A stretch of DNA of 64,000 bases from Bacillota bacterium. GTDB lineage: Bacteria > Bacillota > Clostridia > Lachnospirales > Lachnospiraceae. Every line of letters starts with the position of its first letter. Position 1 is the stretch's first letter. This document shows positions 52,477-61,603 of this stretch, in pieces. The stretch lies in the NCBI GenBank assembly GCA_023390555.1, contig JAEWCQ010000021.1, forward strand, positions 141,852 to 205,851, in the 5' to 3' direction. The position numbers and the translations under genes were made by a program. The notes beneath the pieces were generated by a model. The model did not search any database and was not told the DNA's origin. It worked only from the letters and a program-made list of their open reading frames with translations.

Positions 52477-53913
52477 CTATTCTCTGCTCTTTCCTGCTGC
52501 AACGCCGGCCCGGATAATTCCAAACAGTTTCCGGAATTGCTTCCAAAAGCAGAGCAGACAGATTCCTGCCGCACTGACCATATAAATAAAAAATGCGGCG
52601 ACACTTGACATTTCTAATAGCAGATAAAATACCGTGAGACTCAGCGCGATGCATACATATCTGCGCACGCACCCGATCTTCGGTATGTTTAATTTGCGGA
52701 TAAACACAAAATCCGTGACAATATACCAGATGATAAAGGACAACAGGCTTGCAGCCGCAATATAATGGTATTCCCGGAAAACAAAGTATGCCGCAAAAGC
52801 CAGAAGCGTGGAGATTACAATCGCAAAGATATTATTCCGCGTATATTCTTTAATCATCTTCATCACTTTAAAATAATTACCGCAGACCAGCATAATCAGA
52901 GATCGGAAAACGACTGTCCCAAACAGAATCGCAGTAATCGAAATACTCTCCGTATACTTGTCCAGCCACATAACCACAATGAACTTCGCCGCATAGAACG
53001 CCAACAGTGAAAATATGGAGACCACAGACAGCACATCACTCATCAATGTATAGTATTCCGCATATTTTTCTTCCTCGACCCGGACCAGATACGGATAAAT
53101 CAGATTCGATACCGTACTGATTAAAGTATAGATGACCGTAATAATTGAAATTGCAAACGAATACATTGCAAACTCTTTCACTGTAAACAGATTCTGAACG
53201 AACATACTGTCGATTCCAAGAATGATAATTCCGACAAACTCACTGAGCATCAGGAAAAATCCGCTTCGAATCAGAGGCTTGACGTCACTGTCTCCAGGTC
53301 CCCCGGTAATCTTGCCGAGAAATTCCCGGTTCTGGCACATGACAATCAGCATGCAGATTGCATTGATCACGGTAGTCAGAATCAGCAGGACTTCAAAATG
53401 ATACCATTGGAAAATAATAATTGTCACTACCATAAGCAGTGTAAGTGCATTCTGGAGATAAGTCACCATGCTGTCGATGACAAACCGCTTGGTAAACTGG
53501 TTGATGGAAGAATAAAACCATTTGATATTCACAAGCGGGATATTGATGATAATAAAGGCATAGGCAAGGCTGTTGTTCGTGTCTGCCGGACGCAGCAGAA
53601 GCAGTAAAACCGCAAGTACCGCAACAACGACTCCCTGCAGGACAAACATCATCCGGCTGTATCTGCGGAAGCGGTCCGACGGAAGTTCATTGACATCCAG
53701 ATGACCGTATTTCAGATAGATTCCGTTGACAAGTCCAAAGTGAAAAAATCCGGCATAAGCAATGTACAGGCAATACACATGATAGTAGGCGTAATCTGCC
53801 ACACTCAGCTGCTTTGGTATAATAAATCCGGTAAATAAGGCAATGATGATGGTCAGCAGGTTACTGCTGATCACCATCAGGGCATTTCTGGCATTCTCTG
53901 ATTTTATTTTCAT
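52477..53913 (-). CDS. Second Wzx-type flippase
   Basis: 478 residues with about fourteen hydrophobic segments. MKIKSENARNALMVISSNLL, GFIIPKQLSVADYAYYHVY and GLVNGIYLKYGHLDVNELP are typical of Gram-positive oligosaccharide flippases of the MOP family. It opens an operon with glf, so its cargo may be a galactofuranose-containing unit or a polyprenyl-phosphate sugar for the GT-C proteins. AGGA lies seven bases before the ATG and a strong promoter 50 bases upstream. No Wzy is encoded in the same operon. Confidence 0.88.
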   Translation of the reverse strand: MKIKSENARNALMVISSNLLTIIIALFTGFIIPKQLSVADYAYYHVYCLYIAYAGFFHFGLVNGIYLKYGHLDVNELPSDRFRRYSRMMFVLQGVVVAVLAVLLLLLRPADTNNSLAYAFIIINIPLVNIKWFYSSINQFTKRFVIDSMVTYLQNALTLLMVVTIIIFQWYHFEVLLILTTVINAICMLIVMCQNREFLGKITGGPGDSDVKPLIRSGFFLMLSEFVGIIILGIDSMFVQNLFTVKEFAMYSFAISIITVIYTLISTVSNLIYPYLVRVEEEKYAEYYTLMSDVLSVVSIFSLLAFYAAKFIVVMWLDKYTESISITAILFGTVVFRSLIMLVCGNYFKVMKMIKEYTRNNIFAIVISTLLAFAAYFVFREYHYIAAASLLSFIIWYIVTDFVFIRKLNIPKIGCVRRYVCIALSLTVFYLLLEMSSVAAFFIYMVSAAGICLLCFWKQFRKLFGIIRAGVAAGKSRE

Positions 53914-53958
53914 ATCATTATCCTATCTTACGTTTTCCATTCTTTCTGCAACTATGAT

Positions 53959-53987
53959 ATTATACAGCGCACACCCTGTTTTTGCAA
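53959..53987 (-). promoter_or_regulatory. Promoter of the flippase-glf operon
   Basis: On the minus strand TTGCAA (53987-53982), a 17-base spacer and TATAAT (53964-53959), 46 bases before the flippase ATG. Near-ideal vegetative promoter, back to back with the promoter of the plus-strand GT2. Confidence 0.82.
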
Positions 53988-53996
53988 ATATATTAG

Positions 53997-54025
53997 TTGT
54001 TCTTTTCCCCCCGTTATTGTATGAT
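53997..54025 (+). promoter_or_regulatory. Promoter of the plus-strand double GT2 gene
   Basis: TTGTTC (53997-54002), 17 bases, TATGAT (54020-54025), 33 bases before the ATG at 54058. It diverges from the flippase promoter; the two -35 boxes are only nine bases apart, so one factor could control both. Confidence 0.75.
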
Positions 54026-54057
54026 GATACGTGAATATACAGTTAGGAGATAAGAAT

Positions 54058-55695
54058 ATGAGTCTACGTTCACAAATATCATATGGTGCTTCTCTTGTGA
54101 AACAGTATGGTATTCATGATTTCACTTTGCGGTTCGTAGAATGGTTTGACACCAAAAAACGAAGCAGACAATATCATAAAATTTCCGGCAGATTTCTGCC
54201 GACCGAAGCAGAGCTGGCACGCCAGCGCGATACCCATTTTCCCTTTGAACCACTGATCAGTATTGTGGTTCCCGCCTATGAAACGAACGCTGTATTTTTA
54301 CGCCAGCTCGTTGACAGTGTCCTGGGGCAGAGCTATTCCAACCTGGAATTGTGCATTGCGGATGGAAGCAAAACTGATATCGTTTTGCAGACATTGCAGG
54401 AATACACCGATTCCCGGATCAACTATAGAAAACTTTTCAAAAACGCCGGAATTTCTGAGAACACAAACGAGGGCTTCCAGCATGCGCACGGAGATTATAT
54501 CGCCCTGCTGGATCACGATGACCTGCTGACCAGGAATGCTCTTTTTGAGATGGTACAGGCCTTAAATACCATCCTTCCAAGACCGGATATGGTCTATTCG
54601 GATGAGGACAAGCTCATCGCAGACACCGGTGTTCTTGCATATCCCGCTTTTAAACCGGATTTTAACGAAAGTTATATTCGTTGCAACAACTATATCTGTC
54701 ATTTTCTGATTTTCTCGAGACAACTGCTCGATCAAGTGGGCGGGTTGGACAGCCGCTACGACGGTGCACAGGATTTTGAATTTGTCCTGCGCTGTCATGC
54801 TGCGGGTGCCGTTATCGCACATGTTCCGAAAATCCTCTATCACTGGCGGATACACCCTGCTTCCACGGCCTATGACCCGGGCAGCAAGCTTTATGCCTAT
54901 GAAAACGGCGCCAGAGCGATTGAAAAATACCTGCAGGAAAAAGGTGAACCGGGAAAAGCATCCCTGACCAAGGATCTCGGTTACTATACCGTGGACTATG
55001 AATTAAGCGGCACCTACCGTGTGACCGTATTTGCGCACAGCCAGGCCCAGATAGATGCAATGAAAACTGCACAGGGGCAGGACTCCAGAATTACCGTCAA
55101 TTATCAGCTGTTTTCTCCATCCGGTTACCATGACCTGCAGCAGGCGGACGGCGATTTTCTCGTCATCGCTGCTCCGGATGCCGTACCTTTGACCACCGGA
55201 TGGCTGACGGAAATGCTCAAGCTCGCCCAGCAGGAACGAATCGGAATGATTGCTGTCAAATCCGTCAATCACCGAAATCGAATTGTCAGCTGCGGACTTA
55301 CTTACGATAAAAACGGCGGCTTCGCTTCTTTTTATGAAGGTCTTCCTTCTATTTTCCGCGGTTACTGCCATCGTGCGGATGATGTCATCCAAAACGTCAG
55401 TGCCGCCTCCCTTTCTTTTGCTATGCTGCGCAGACAGGCTGTCCGTGACTGCGGGGAACCGGATTCCACGCTTACCACGCCTTACCGCGATGCAGATTAC
55501 TGTTTTTCTCTGCTGGAAAAGGGTTACCAGATTCTGCTGAATACGAATGTCCGTGTTCGGATTTCTTCCGTGAAACCCTCCGCCGCCGCTGCTCCGAATT
55601 CCTTTCTTCAAAAACATGCCGGCAGACTTGCAAAGGGCGATCCCGTTTATTCACCGAATGTGCTCTTAAAAAAGGGAAGATTCCTGTTAAAATAA
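54058..55695 (+). CDS. GT2 glycosyltransferase with a degenerate second GT2 domain
   Basis: 545 residues from the ATG at 54058 (AGGAG eight bases upstream). Domain 1 begins about residue 65: LISIVVPAYETNAVFLRQLV, ALLDHDDLLTRNALFEM (DHDD) and YSDEDKLI, all intact. Domain 2 (from about 330) keeps GT2 spacing but its DxD site reads FLVIAAPDAVPLTTGWL where active relatives have NDD or NND, and other motifs are blurred. The whole resembles the two GT2 domains of the 1075-residue fusion (35-38 kb), including the final KGDPVYSPN/KGDPYYNRN element. The second half may have become structural. Lone gene on the plus strand. Confidence 0.85.
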   Translation: MSLRSQISYGASLVKQYGIHDFTLRFVEWFDTKKRSRQYHKISGRFLPTEAELARQRDTHFPFEPLISIVVPAYETNAVFLRQLVDSVLGQSYSNLELCIADGSKTDIVLQTLQEYTDSRINYRKLFKNAGISENTNEGFQHAHGDYIALLDHDDLLTRNALFEMVQALNTILPRPDMVYSDEDKLIADTGVLAYPAFKPDFNESYIRCNNYICHFLIFSRQLLDQVGGLDSRYDGAQDFEFVLRCHAAGAVIAHVPKILYHWRIHPASTAYDPGSKLYAYENGARAIEKYLQEKGEPGKASLTKDLGYYTVDYELSGTYRVTVFAHSQAQIDAMKTAQGQDSRITVNYQLFSPSGYHDLQQADGDFLVIAAPDAVPLTTGWLTEMLKLAQQERIGMIAVKSVNHRNRIVSCGLTYDKNGGFASFYEGLPSIFRGYCHRADDVIQNVSAASLSFAMLRRQAVRDCGEPDSTLTTPYRDADYCFSLLEKGYQILLNTNVRVRISSVKPSAAAAPNSFLQKHAGRLAKGDPVYSPNVLLKKGRFLLK

Positions 55696-55782
55696 TTCTT
55701 TCTGGTTTCAGGACGGCGTCTCTGTATAAAAGAACAAACAGATACTTCAACATAAAAGGTTCTTTTCCAACGAATCAAAAAT

Positions 55783-55842
55783 CAGTGCCGGAAAACGGAA
55801 TCACATGCTTTTGCATGCATTTTATCCCGTCTTCCGGCACTG
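55783..55842. terminator. Bidirectional terminator between convergent genes
   Basis: CAGTGCCGGA and TCCGGCACTG form the stem base, extended inward by CGG/CCG pairs, and enclose a smaller palindrome (ATGC, loop, GCAT). On the plus strand TATTTTTATTT follows, on the minus strand TGATTTTTGATT. It can stop both the plus-strand GT2 and the minus-strand operon. Confidence 0.85.
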
Positions 55843-55847
55843 TATTT

Positions 55848-57860
55848 TTATTTACGGCGCAATCTCACGATCCATAATGCGCATTGATAGATGGATACCA
55901 ATGATGCCGTCATCAACAGGGCATATCCGGAACTTAAATACATATATCCGATTGCCGGACACTGCTCCAGATGTGTGACTGTAACCCCTATAAAAAGAAT
56001 CATGAGACTGAGCAGAATACCCGTCACCACCAGCCATGCATTCACATTCTGATAGCATTTTTTTCTCAGATCAAGAACAAATCCTACCGTAAACAGTATA
56101 TAGGCAAGTATGCCCGCGCCGTTCACCCATATGCCGGCAAACTTGTAAATATCCGCAATATGGTTCAACCGCTCTACTGCCCTGCCGGTACTCTGATAAA
56201 CGGTGTCGGCCTTGATATAATCAATATAGGTATCTACAGAACCCTGAAAATCACTTCCGTCTGTCAGTGTAAAACCAGAAGCTGAGACAGCGACCTTCGA
56301 AATCAGATTATCCCCTTCATAAGCACAGAGCACATACGCCGAGCCTGCTGTATTGTCCTTTTTATCCCATTCCACGACAAATCTGCAATTGGCGGCACTC
56401 GCTTCTCCCAAATAGGTACCGCCCACATCTTCACTTTTCGCGAACGTGAGTGCTTCATACCGGTTACCGGCCTCATCCTCGACATAGACGTCCAGTTTAC
56501 TCAAATCATAACCCGGATAAAAAATCCAGCCGCTTAAGTAATAATCATGATCGCCCGGTTCATATGCCGCATGATTGCGCGTCAGATTCTCAAAAGAAAG
56601 CACGCCTGTCACATTTTCTGCCGAAAATACATCTTGGCGGCTTGAAACTTCCTGGAAGGATGCCACATAAGTGAATATCTCACCTATGGTATCCACGAAT
56701 TCTTTTCTATGTACCTGCGTATCCAGATGAAACGAGGCCAGTCTGCCTTCCGAACGTCTTTCCAGCTGCCCGCTCTGGTATGCCGATTCAAGCTCGCTGT
56801 ATACTTTTTCATAGAATGCATTGGCCGTTTCACAGTCGCTGTAATACCCGCTTTGCTGAATTGCCGATACAAATGCCCAGCCCAGCCAGCCGTCTTCCAG
56901 ATTCCCGTCTCCCGGATTGGTATCATACACATCAAACAAATCCATGTTTTGCAGCATCACATCCTTTACGGAATTCAGCGTCGGTGATACCTCACAGAGC
57001 CGTTCAAACGTCGCTCTTGTCATACTGCAGCTATTGACTTCTTCCTCCTGCAGTACAGACGTCATATCTCCAAAGGCCAGTCCATAGTACGGAATTCCAT
57101 TTGAACCATATGTCTTTACATTCATATAGGATACAAAGGATGTGCATACCCAGATCCCGGCAAATGGCAGCAACAGACATACCGCCAGTATCACACTGCT
57201 CTTTTTTCTTCTTTGAAACAAAAGCAGCCCTGCCGTTATGAGTAATACGGTAATGACAAAAGGCAGCAGCCAGATGGTATCATTTTTTACAATCCACAAA
57301 AAACCCAGAGATGCACCCGTCAGAAACGACCATAACACCGGCTTCCACATTTTCTCATCCAGAATGGAAAAATAAAGATTCAGGATACAGCCGAACACCC
57401 AAAGTGTCAGAGCCAGCCCCAGTCCGTTGCGGTAAACACGCTGTGTCGTCTCCGCCGCATAACTGACCGGATTAAACAGAATCACCAGAAAAATCCCAAA
57501 CCAGACATAGCGGTTGGATATAATTCGCCGCAATGCCCAGGCAAAAATCCCGGTTCCAACTGTATAGATCAAAGAAATAGCAAACAGATACGGAATATGC
57601 AGCCGAAAACAAATCGCCAGAAAAATGCTGAATCCAACTTCTTTTACAAACGTGAATGCGTCAAAACTGCCCGTCCATTCTCCGCTTATCATTGTATACG
57701 CCCAGTATTTCAACAGCTGATCATCACATGCCGCTCCCGGCATCGGATTGATGGGAAGACCATTCACCATCAGAATCCGTACAATTGCAGCCAGTATCAC
57801 TGCAGCCGGCAGCCAGTACCGGCTGACCTGTTTTTTTATCACTGTTTTATCCATGTGCAC
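55848..57860 (-). CDS. Multispanning GT-C-like membrane protein with inserted extracytoplasmic module
   Basis: 670 residues. N-terminal membrane region of about ten segments (from residue 16 to about 250), with GAACDDQLLKYWAYTM in the first outside loop; the acidic DDQ fits a GT-C active-site loop. A large outside domain (about 255-560) contains a beta-rich piece YYLSGWIFYPGYDLSKLDVY, then four membrane segments close the protein. I infer transfer of a polyprenyl-phosphate-linked sugar to a surface glycan, since the GtrB-like gene ends three bases upstream of this ATG. Exact family not recognised. Confidence 0.68.
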   Translation of the reverse strand: MHMDKTVIKKQVSRYWLPAAVILAAIVRILMVNGLPINPMPGAACDDQLLKYWAYTMISGEWTGSFDAFTFVKEVGFSIFLAICFRLHIPYLFAISLIYTVGTGIFAWALRRIISNRYVWFGIFLVILFNPVSYAAETTQRVYRNGLGLALTLWVFGCILNLYFSILDEKMWKPVLWSFLTGASLGFLWIVKNDTIWLLPFVITVLLITAGLLLFQRRKKSSVILAVCLLLPFAGIWVCTSFVSYMNVKTYGSNGIPYYGLAFGDMTSVLQEEEVNSCSMTRATFERLCEVSPTLNSVKDVMLQNMDLFDVYDTNPGDGNLEDGWLGWAFVSAIQQSGYYSDCETANAFYEKVYSELESAYQSGQLERRSEGRLASFHLDTQVHRKEFVDTIGEIFTYVASFQEVSSRQDVFSAENVTGVLSFENLTRNHAAYEPGDHDYYLSGWIFYPGYDLSKLDVYVEDEAGNRYEALTFAKSEDVGGTYLGEASAANCRFVVEWDKKDNTAGSAYVLCAYEGDNLISKVAVSASGFTLTDGSDFQGSVDTYIDYIKADTVYQSTGRAVERLNHIADIYKFAGIWVNGAGILAYILFTVGFVLDLRKKCYQNVNAWLVVTGILLSLMILFIGVTVTHLEQCPAIGYMYLSSGYALLMTASLVSIYQCALWIVRLRRK

Positions 57861-57863
57861 ACC

Positions 57864-59018
57864 CTATTTATGTTTGATGTGAAGAATTCCAATAAAAAAG
57901 CTTCCAAACACAACTTCGATCCCGACTACGATAAATAACATTGCAGGAATTGTAATCCGCATCATGCTTTCCGGTGACAGACCGCCAAATCCTGCGCGTC
58001 CCCAAATGCAGAATGCAACGATTGTTGTGATAATTCCAATCAGAACCAGCAGCAGTCCAATCAAAACACCTTTTTCGGTAGACGTATTTTCAAGCCACTT
58101 GTCCAACTTGCCTTCCGTCGGAATAAAACCGGTGACGCTTGCATAAGAACGTGAAAATAGCGAAAACATGACGAGATTCACACCTACCATCATAGCCGCT
58201 GCTGCATACATCAAGGTATGGACACCAAGACCCACGGAACCGATATGTATGGAGCCAACGCTTAAAATCACGGTCAAAATCAGACCAACAAAGAAAAGAA
58301 TCAGACCCGGATACATAAACAGCCAGTTCGGGCTGTGCATCAGTAAAAATTTCAGATGCCGCCATCCGTCATGCCAGCTTCTCAGATGCGGTGCATGAGA
58401 ACGTCCGTCTTTTTTTAACGTTGTCGGAACTTCTGCAATCTTTAAATGATTCAAGGTGGATTTTACGACCATTTCGCTCGCGTATTCCATTCCGGTTGTT
58501 ACCAATCCCAGTTTTAAGATGGATTCTCTTTTGTATCCTCTCAGACCGCAGTGATAATCTCCGATCTCACAAGGAAAAAACAGTCTTGCAATAAAAGAGA
58601 GCACCGGATTTCCCAGATATTTATGAAGCGGCGGCATTGCCCCCGGCTCAATCCCTCCTTTAAAACGATTGCCCATAACCAGATCATTGCCCTCACGAAG
58701 CTTTTCTACAAACGGCATGAGGTGAAGGAAATCATAACTGTCATCCGCATCTCCCATGATTACATATTTACCCAAAGCGCCGTTGCATCCACCGATCAGT
58801 GCTGCTCCGTAGCCTTTTTCCGGTACATTTACGACTCTTGCCCCGTTCTCGGTGGCAATTTGCTGGGAGCCGTCAGTACTTCCATTATCTGCAATCACGA
58901 CTTCCCCGTTTACCCCGCTTTCGTTCAGAAACGTCTGCGCCTTCTTAATACAGGTGGCCAGTGTCTCTGATTCATTCAGACACGGCATCAATATTGTAAG
59001 TTCAAACTGTTCGTTCAT
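57864..59018 (-). CDS. GtrB-like polyprenyl-phosphate glycosyltransferase
   Basis: 384 residues from the ATG at 59018 (AGGAG seven bases upstream). GT2 domain of the DPM1/GtrB type: LTILMPCLNESETLATCIKK, VVIADNGSTDGSQQIATENG, VMGDADDSYDFLHLMPF (DxD) and NRFKGGIEPGAMPPLHKYLG. The C-terminal third has four membrane segments. Such enzymes load a single sugar on undecaprenyl phosphate for GT-C enzymes that act outside. It lies between two multispanning proteins (55.8 and 59.0 kb), as in gtrABC-like modules, although no small GtrA flippase is seen; the flippase at 52.5 kb could serve. Confidence 0.9.
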   Translation of the reverse strand: MNEQFELTILMPCLNESETLATCIKKAQTFLNESGVNGEVVIADNGSTDGSQQIATENGARVVNVPEKGYGAALIGGCNGALGKYVIMGDADDSYDFLHLMPFVEKLREGNDLVMGNRFKGGIEPGAMPPLHKYLGNPVLSFIARLFFPCEIGDYHCGLRGYKRESILKLGLVTTGMEYASEMVVKSTLNHLKIAEVPTTLKKDGRSHAPHLRSWHDGWRHLKFLLMHSPNWLFMYPGLILFFVGLILTVILSVGSIHIGSVGLGVHTLMYAAAAMMVGVNLVMFSLFSRSYASVTGFIPTEGKLDKWLENTSTEKGVLIGLLLVLIGIITTIVAFCIWGRAGFGGLSPESMMRITIPAMLFIVVGIEVVFGSFFIGILHIKHK

Positions 59019-59035
59019 ATACATTCTCCTTTTTG

Positions 59036-60796
59036 TTAATATCTGTTTATGGCCAATGTCCAAACTGCGTTGAGCAGTACAAACGAGCATACAGCCAGAA
59101 TTGCTCCATTATAATATTCGCGTTTCATCCGGTTTTCTATCCGGCCGCTTCCGATCACATACAGTACCGGAAACATCACCGGTGCCAGATAGCGGTACTG
59201 ACAGCCTGCAATGGTATTGCTCCCGACCGCAGTATATGCAATGTACATGGAAGTGGCCACCAGACACATCGCTGCAAACGCCATGAGAATCGTGGCAGCT
59301 CTCGGAAGAATCCGCACATTGCAGTCAGAGGCATTTTTATCCGTAAAGGTAACAACCATCAGTGTCACAAGCATCAGCGGTGCATAGCCGGTAATTCCAA
59401 GATTACTGAAATAGTGGAAATACGTCATATAACTGCAGGCGGAACTAAATGACACGTAATTTGCCAGAAATGTCAGCAATGTCTTCGTATATGCAAGCGG
59501 ATTGGCTAGAATATATGCCGTCTGTGCCCCTGCATTTACCTCCGCTCCTCCGCGGCTGTCCTGCACGCCTCCACCGCTGGAAGAAACAAATGGGAGCAGA
59601 AAATTCGCGAAAACCGCAATTGTAATCACCGCAACCGCGGCCATCATCAGTTTTCTCTGCCGGCTGCTCACATATTTATGTTTCGGCATCAGGAGCGTAA
59701 CAAGTATCAATGGGATATAAATGACCTTCGGCCCGACACCGATAAAAAATGCCAGCAGCATGAATATCCATTCCCGCATGGTCATCTTTTTTTCCGGCTG
59801 CTGCAGTTCTCCAAAGAAGCAGCAGAAACCATACAAAAGCCATGCCGTAATCCAGGGATCATAGGAATAGGAAGACGCCATAAACAGATTAAATGGCAGC
59901 AAGGCAACTACTGCCGCAATCATCTTTCCGGATTTTAATTTTTTTAATGCCAGATAGACCATAACTGCATAAAACAGAAGATTTGCCCATCTTCCAAGCA
60001 TAAATGTCATATGGTACGGCAACTGCAATGCACGTCCCAGCAACAGACCCGCTGCTGCCGGAATATAGCAGAGCTTCTTATATCTCGGCCACATCCGCAC
60101 GGTCAGTCCCGGCTGATCATCCTGATAGAGGGAATCGACGGTCTCATACAGCTTCGTCTGACTTTCCCGGTCATAATACAGCTGCTCCAGTGCTGTATTC
60201 GGGAAATCATTCAGCAGATATTCATCCGCCTTTGAAATAGACTTATCAAAGAAATGTGACAGCATCATGGAATAATTATAGTGAACCTCATCATCCCAGG
60301 AAACACCGCAGGATGCAGGAAGCACCGTTGCAAAAATCGTTCCGATGCTCATGATTACAATCATAACACCAAGTTCTATCTTCTTTGAAAACAGACTTCG
60401 GTAAAACATAAAAAGACTGATGAATTCAAGTACGACAAATGCTGTAATGTATCTTCCCCAGTAAAAGGAGTCCCCCTGATAGAAACAGACCGCGATCAAC
60501 CGCTCCGCGGCAAAGGCCAGTACCATATCGACAGCAAAAATCAGAATGCACGTTCCGGCAGCCTTCTTTTTTTTCCAGCAGCCTTTTGCCCACTCTGACA
60601 CGTTTCTTTCCATACTTTGAACCCACCGGTTCACGATCGGAATCCTACAGACTCCGTAAATCAATACAAACCCCGCCACATAAGCAGCTGCTATTTTTAT
60701 CACAGACGGTATGTGTCCTACATAGGACAGCAGAATCAGTGTAACTCCCAATACGTAAAGCAGGTAGATTGGAAGCATCGTTCTAATTGACTTCAT
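59036..60796 (-). CDS. DUF2142 family membrane protein
   Basis: 586 residues, about twelve membrane segments. SCGVSWDDEVHYNYSMMLSH is the acidic outside loop after the fourth or fifth segment; YDPWITAWLLYGFCCFFGEL and PKVIYIPLILVTLLMPKHKY match the DUF2142 pattern, and ANPLAYTKTLLTFLANYVSF is a late hallmark. DUF2142 proteins occur in surface-glycan loci and are suspected GT-C transferases. It overlaps the preceding GT2 gene by 14 bases and precedes the GtrB-like gene by 17. Function inferred from context. Confidence 0.8.
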   Translation of the reverse strand: MKSIRTMLPIYLLYVLGVTLILLSYVGHIPSVIKIAAAYVAGFVLIYGVCRIPIVNRWVQSMERNVSEWAKGCWKKKKAAGTCILIFAVDMVLAFAAERLIAVCFYQGDSFYWGRYITAFVVLEFISLFMFYRSLFSKKIELGVMIVIMSIGTIFATVLPASCGVSWDDEVHYNYSMMLSHFFDKSISKADEYLLNDFPNTALEQLYYDRESQTKLYETVDSLYQDDQPGLTVRMWPRYKKLCYIPAAAGLLLGRALQLPYHMTFMLGRWANLLFYAVMVYLALKKLKSGKMIAAVVALLPFNLFMASSYSYDPWITAWLLYGFCCFFGELQQPEKKMTMREWIFMLLAFFIGVGPKVIYIPLILVTLLMPKHKYVSSRQRKLMMAAVAVITIAVFANFLLPFVSSSGGGVQDSRGGAEVNAGAQTAYILANPLAYTKTLLTFLANYVSFSSACSYMTYFHYFSNLGITGYAPLMLVTLMVVTFTDKNASDCNVRILPRAATILMAFAAMCLVATSMYIAYTAVGSNTIAGCQYRYLAPVMFPVLYVIGSGRIENRMKREYYNGAILAVCSFVLLNAVWTLAINRY

Positions 60797-61586
60797 TCAG
60801 CTTTTCTCCCTTGATGTAAAAACGCATGATCAATCCCGCCAGCCATTTCGGCCAGAATTTCAAAAACATGGCATAGTCTTCCTGCCCGCGGACATTTCCG
60901 TTATTGATGGTATTCGATGTCTCGGAACCCTCGTGTACACGGTGATACGTCAACGGTCTTCTGGAATACACGAATTCTCCTTTCACCTTAGAGAGCTTCT
61001 CCCACTCTTCCCAATCCAGATTACTGCGGAAATCCGACACAAATACGGTCTCCGGCAGATGTTCCTTCACATAGGCGACGGACCAGCATGACACCGGATT
61101 ACCCAATGCGATTACACTGCGTTTGAAAAACCTGATTCCATGAAACGCCTTTATTCGAAGCGGCAGTAACATAGTCCGTTTTACCCACAGCATTGTACTC
61201 TTTTCCACGACCTCCCCGTTGCGAAGTTCATGATATCCGGTAAAATAAAACAGCGGATGCTTTGCCCTGTTCAAGTTTTCCAGCATATCCGCAACGTATT
61301 CCGGATGATAACGGTCATCCTGATGTGCAAGTGTGACCAGCTCCGTATCGGATGCATGATATCCGAAATTCCAGTCATTTGCAATCCCCCCTTCGCCCGG
61401 ATTGACGAAAAGGGGAAGCTGGTATTCCTCCGCAATGGATCTGATATATGCATTATCCGTAGATGTGGTCACAATAATCTTCGTATGGACCGTCTGCTTC
61501 AAAAGCGATTCTATACACTCCCGCAGATAAGGACTTTCTTTATATGCACAGACTGCGAACGTGTGATCTTTTGCCTGAAAATTCAT
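60783..61586 (-). CDS. GT2 family glycosyltransferase
   Basis: 267 residues. HTFAVCAYKESPYLRECIES, IIVTTSTDNAYIRSIAEEY and VTLAHQDDRYHPEYVADML (DxD as QDD) give the GT-A fold. SDFRSNLDWEEWEKLSKVKG is the acceptor-side region, and LTYHRVHEGSETS is similar to motifs in capsule GT2 enzymes. It follows rmlB by 17 bases and overlaps the DUF2142 gene, so rhamnose is a possible donor. No membrane segment, but a basic, hydrophobic C-terminus. Confidence 0.87.
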   Translation of the reverse strand: MNFQAKDHTFAVCAYKESPYLRECIESLLKQTVHTKIIVTTSTDNAYIRSIAEEYQLPLFVNPGEGGIANDWNFGYHASDTELVTLAHQDDRYHPEYVADMLENLNRAKHPLFYFTGYHELRNGEVVEKSTMLWVKRTMLLPLRIKAFHGIRFFKRSVIALGNPVSCWSVAYVKEHLPETVFVSDFRSNLDWEEWEKLSKVKGEFVYSRRPLTYHRVHEGSETSNTINNGNVRGQEDYAMFLKFWPKWLAGLIMRFYIKGEKLNEVN

Positions 61587-61603
61587 TTCTCAAATCCCTT
61601 TGT

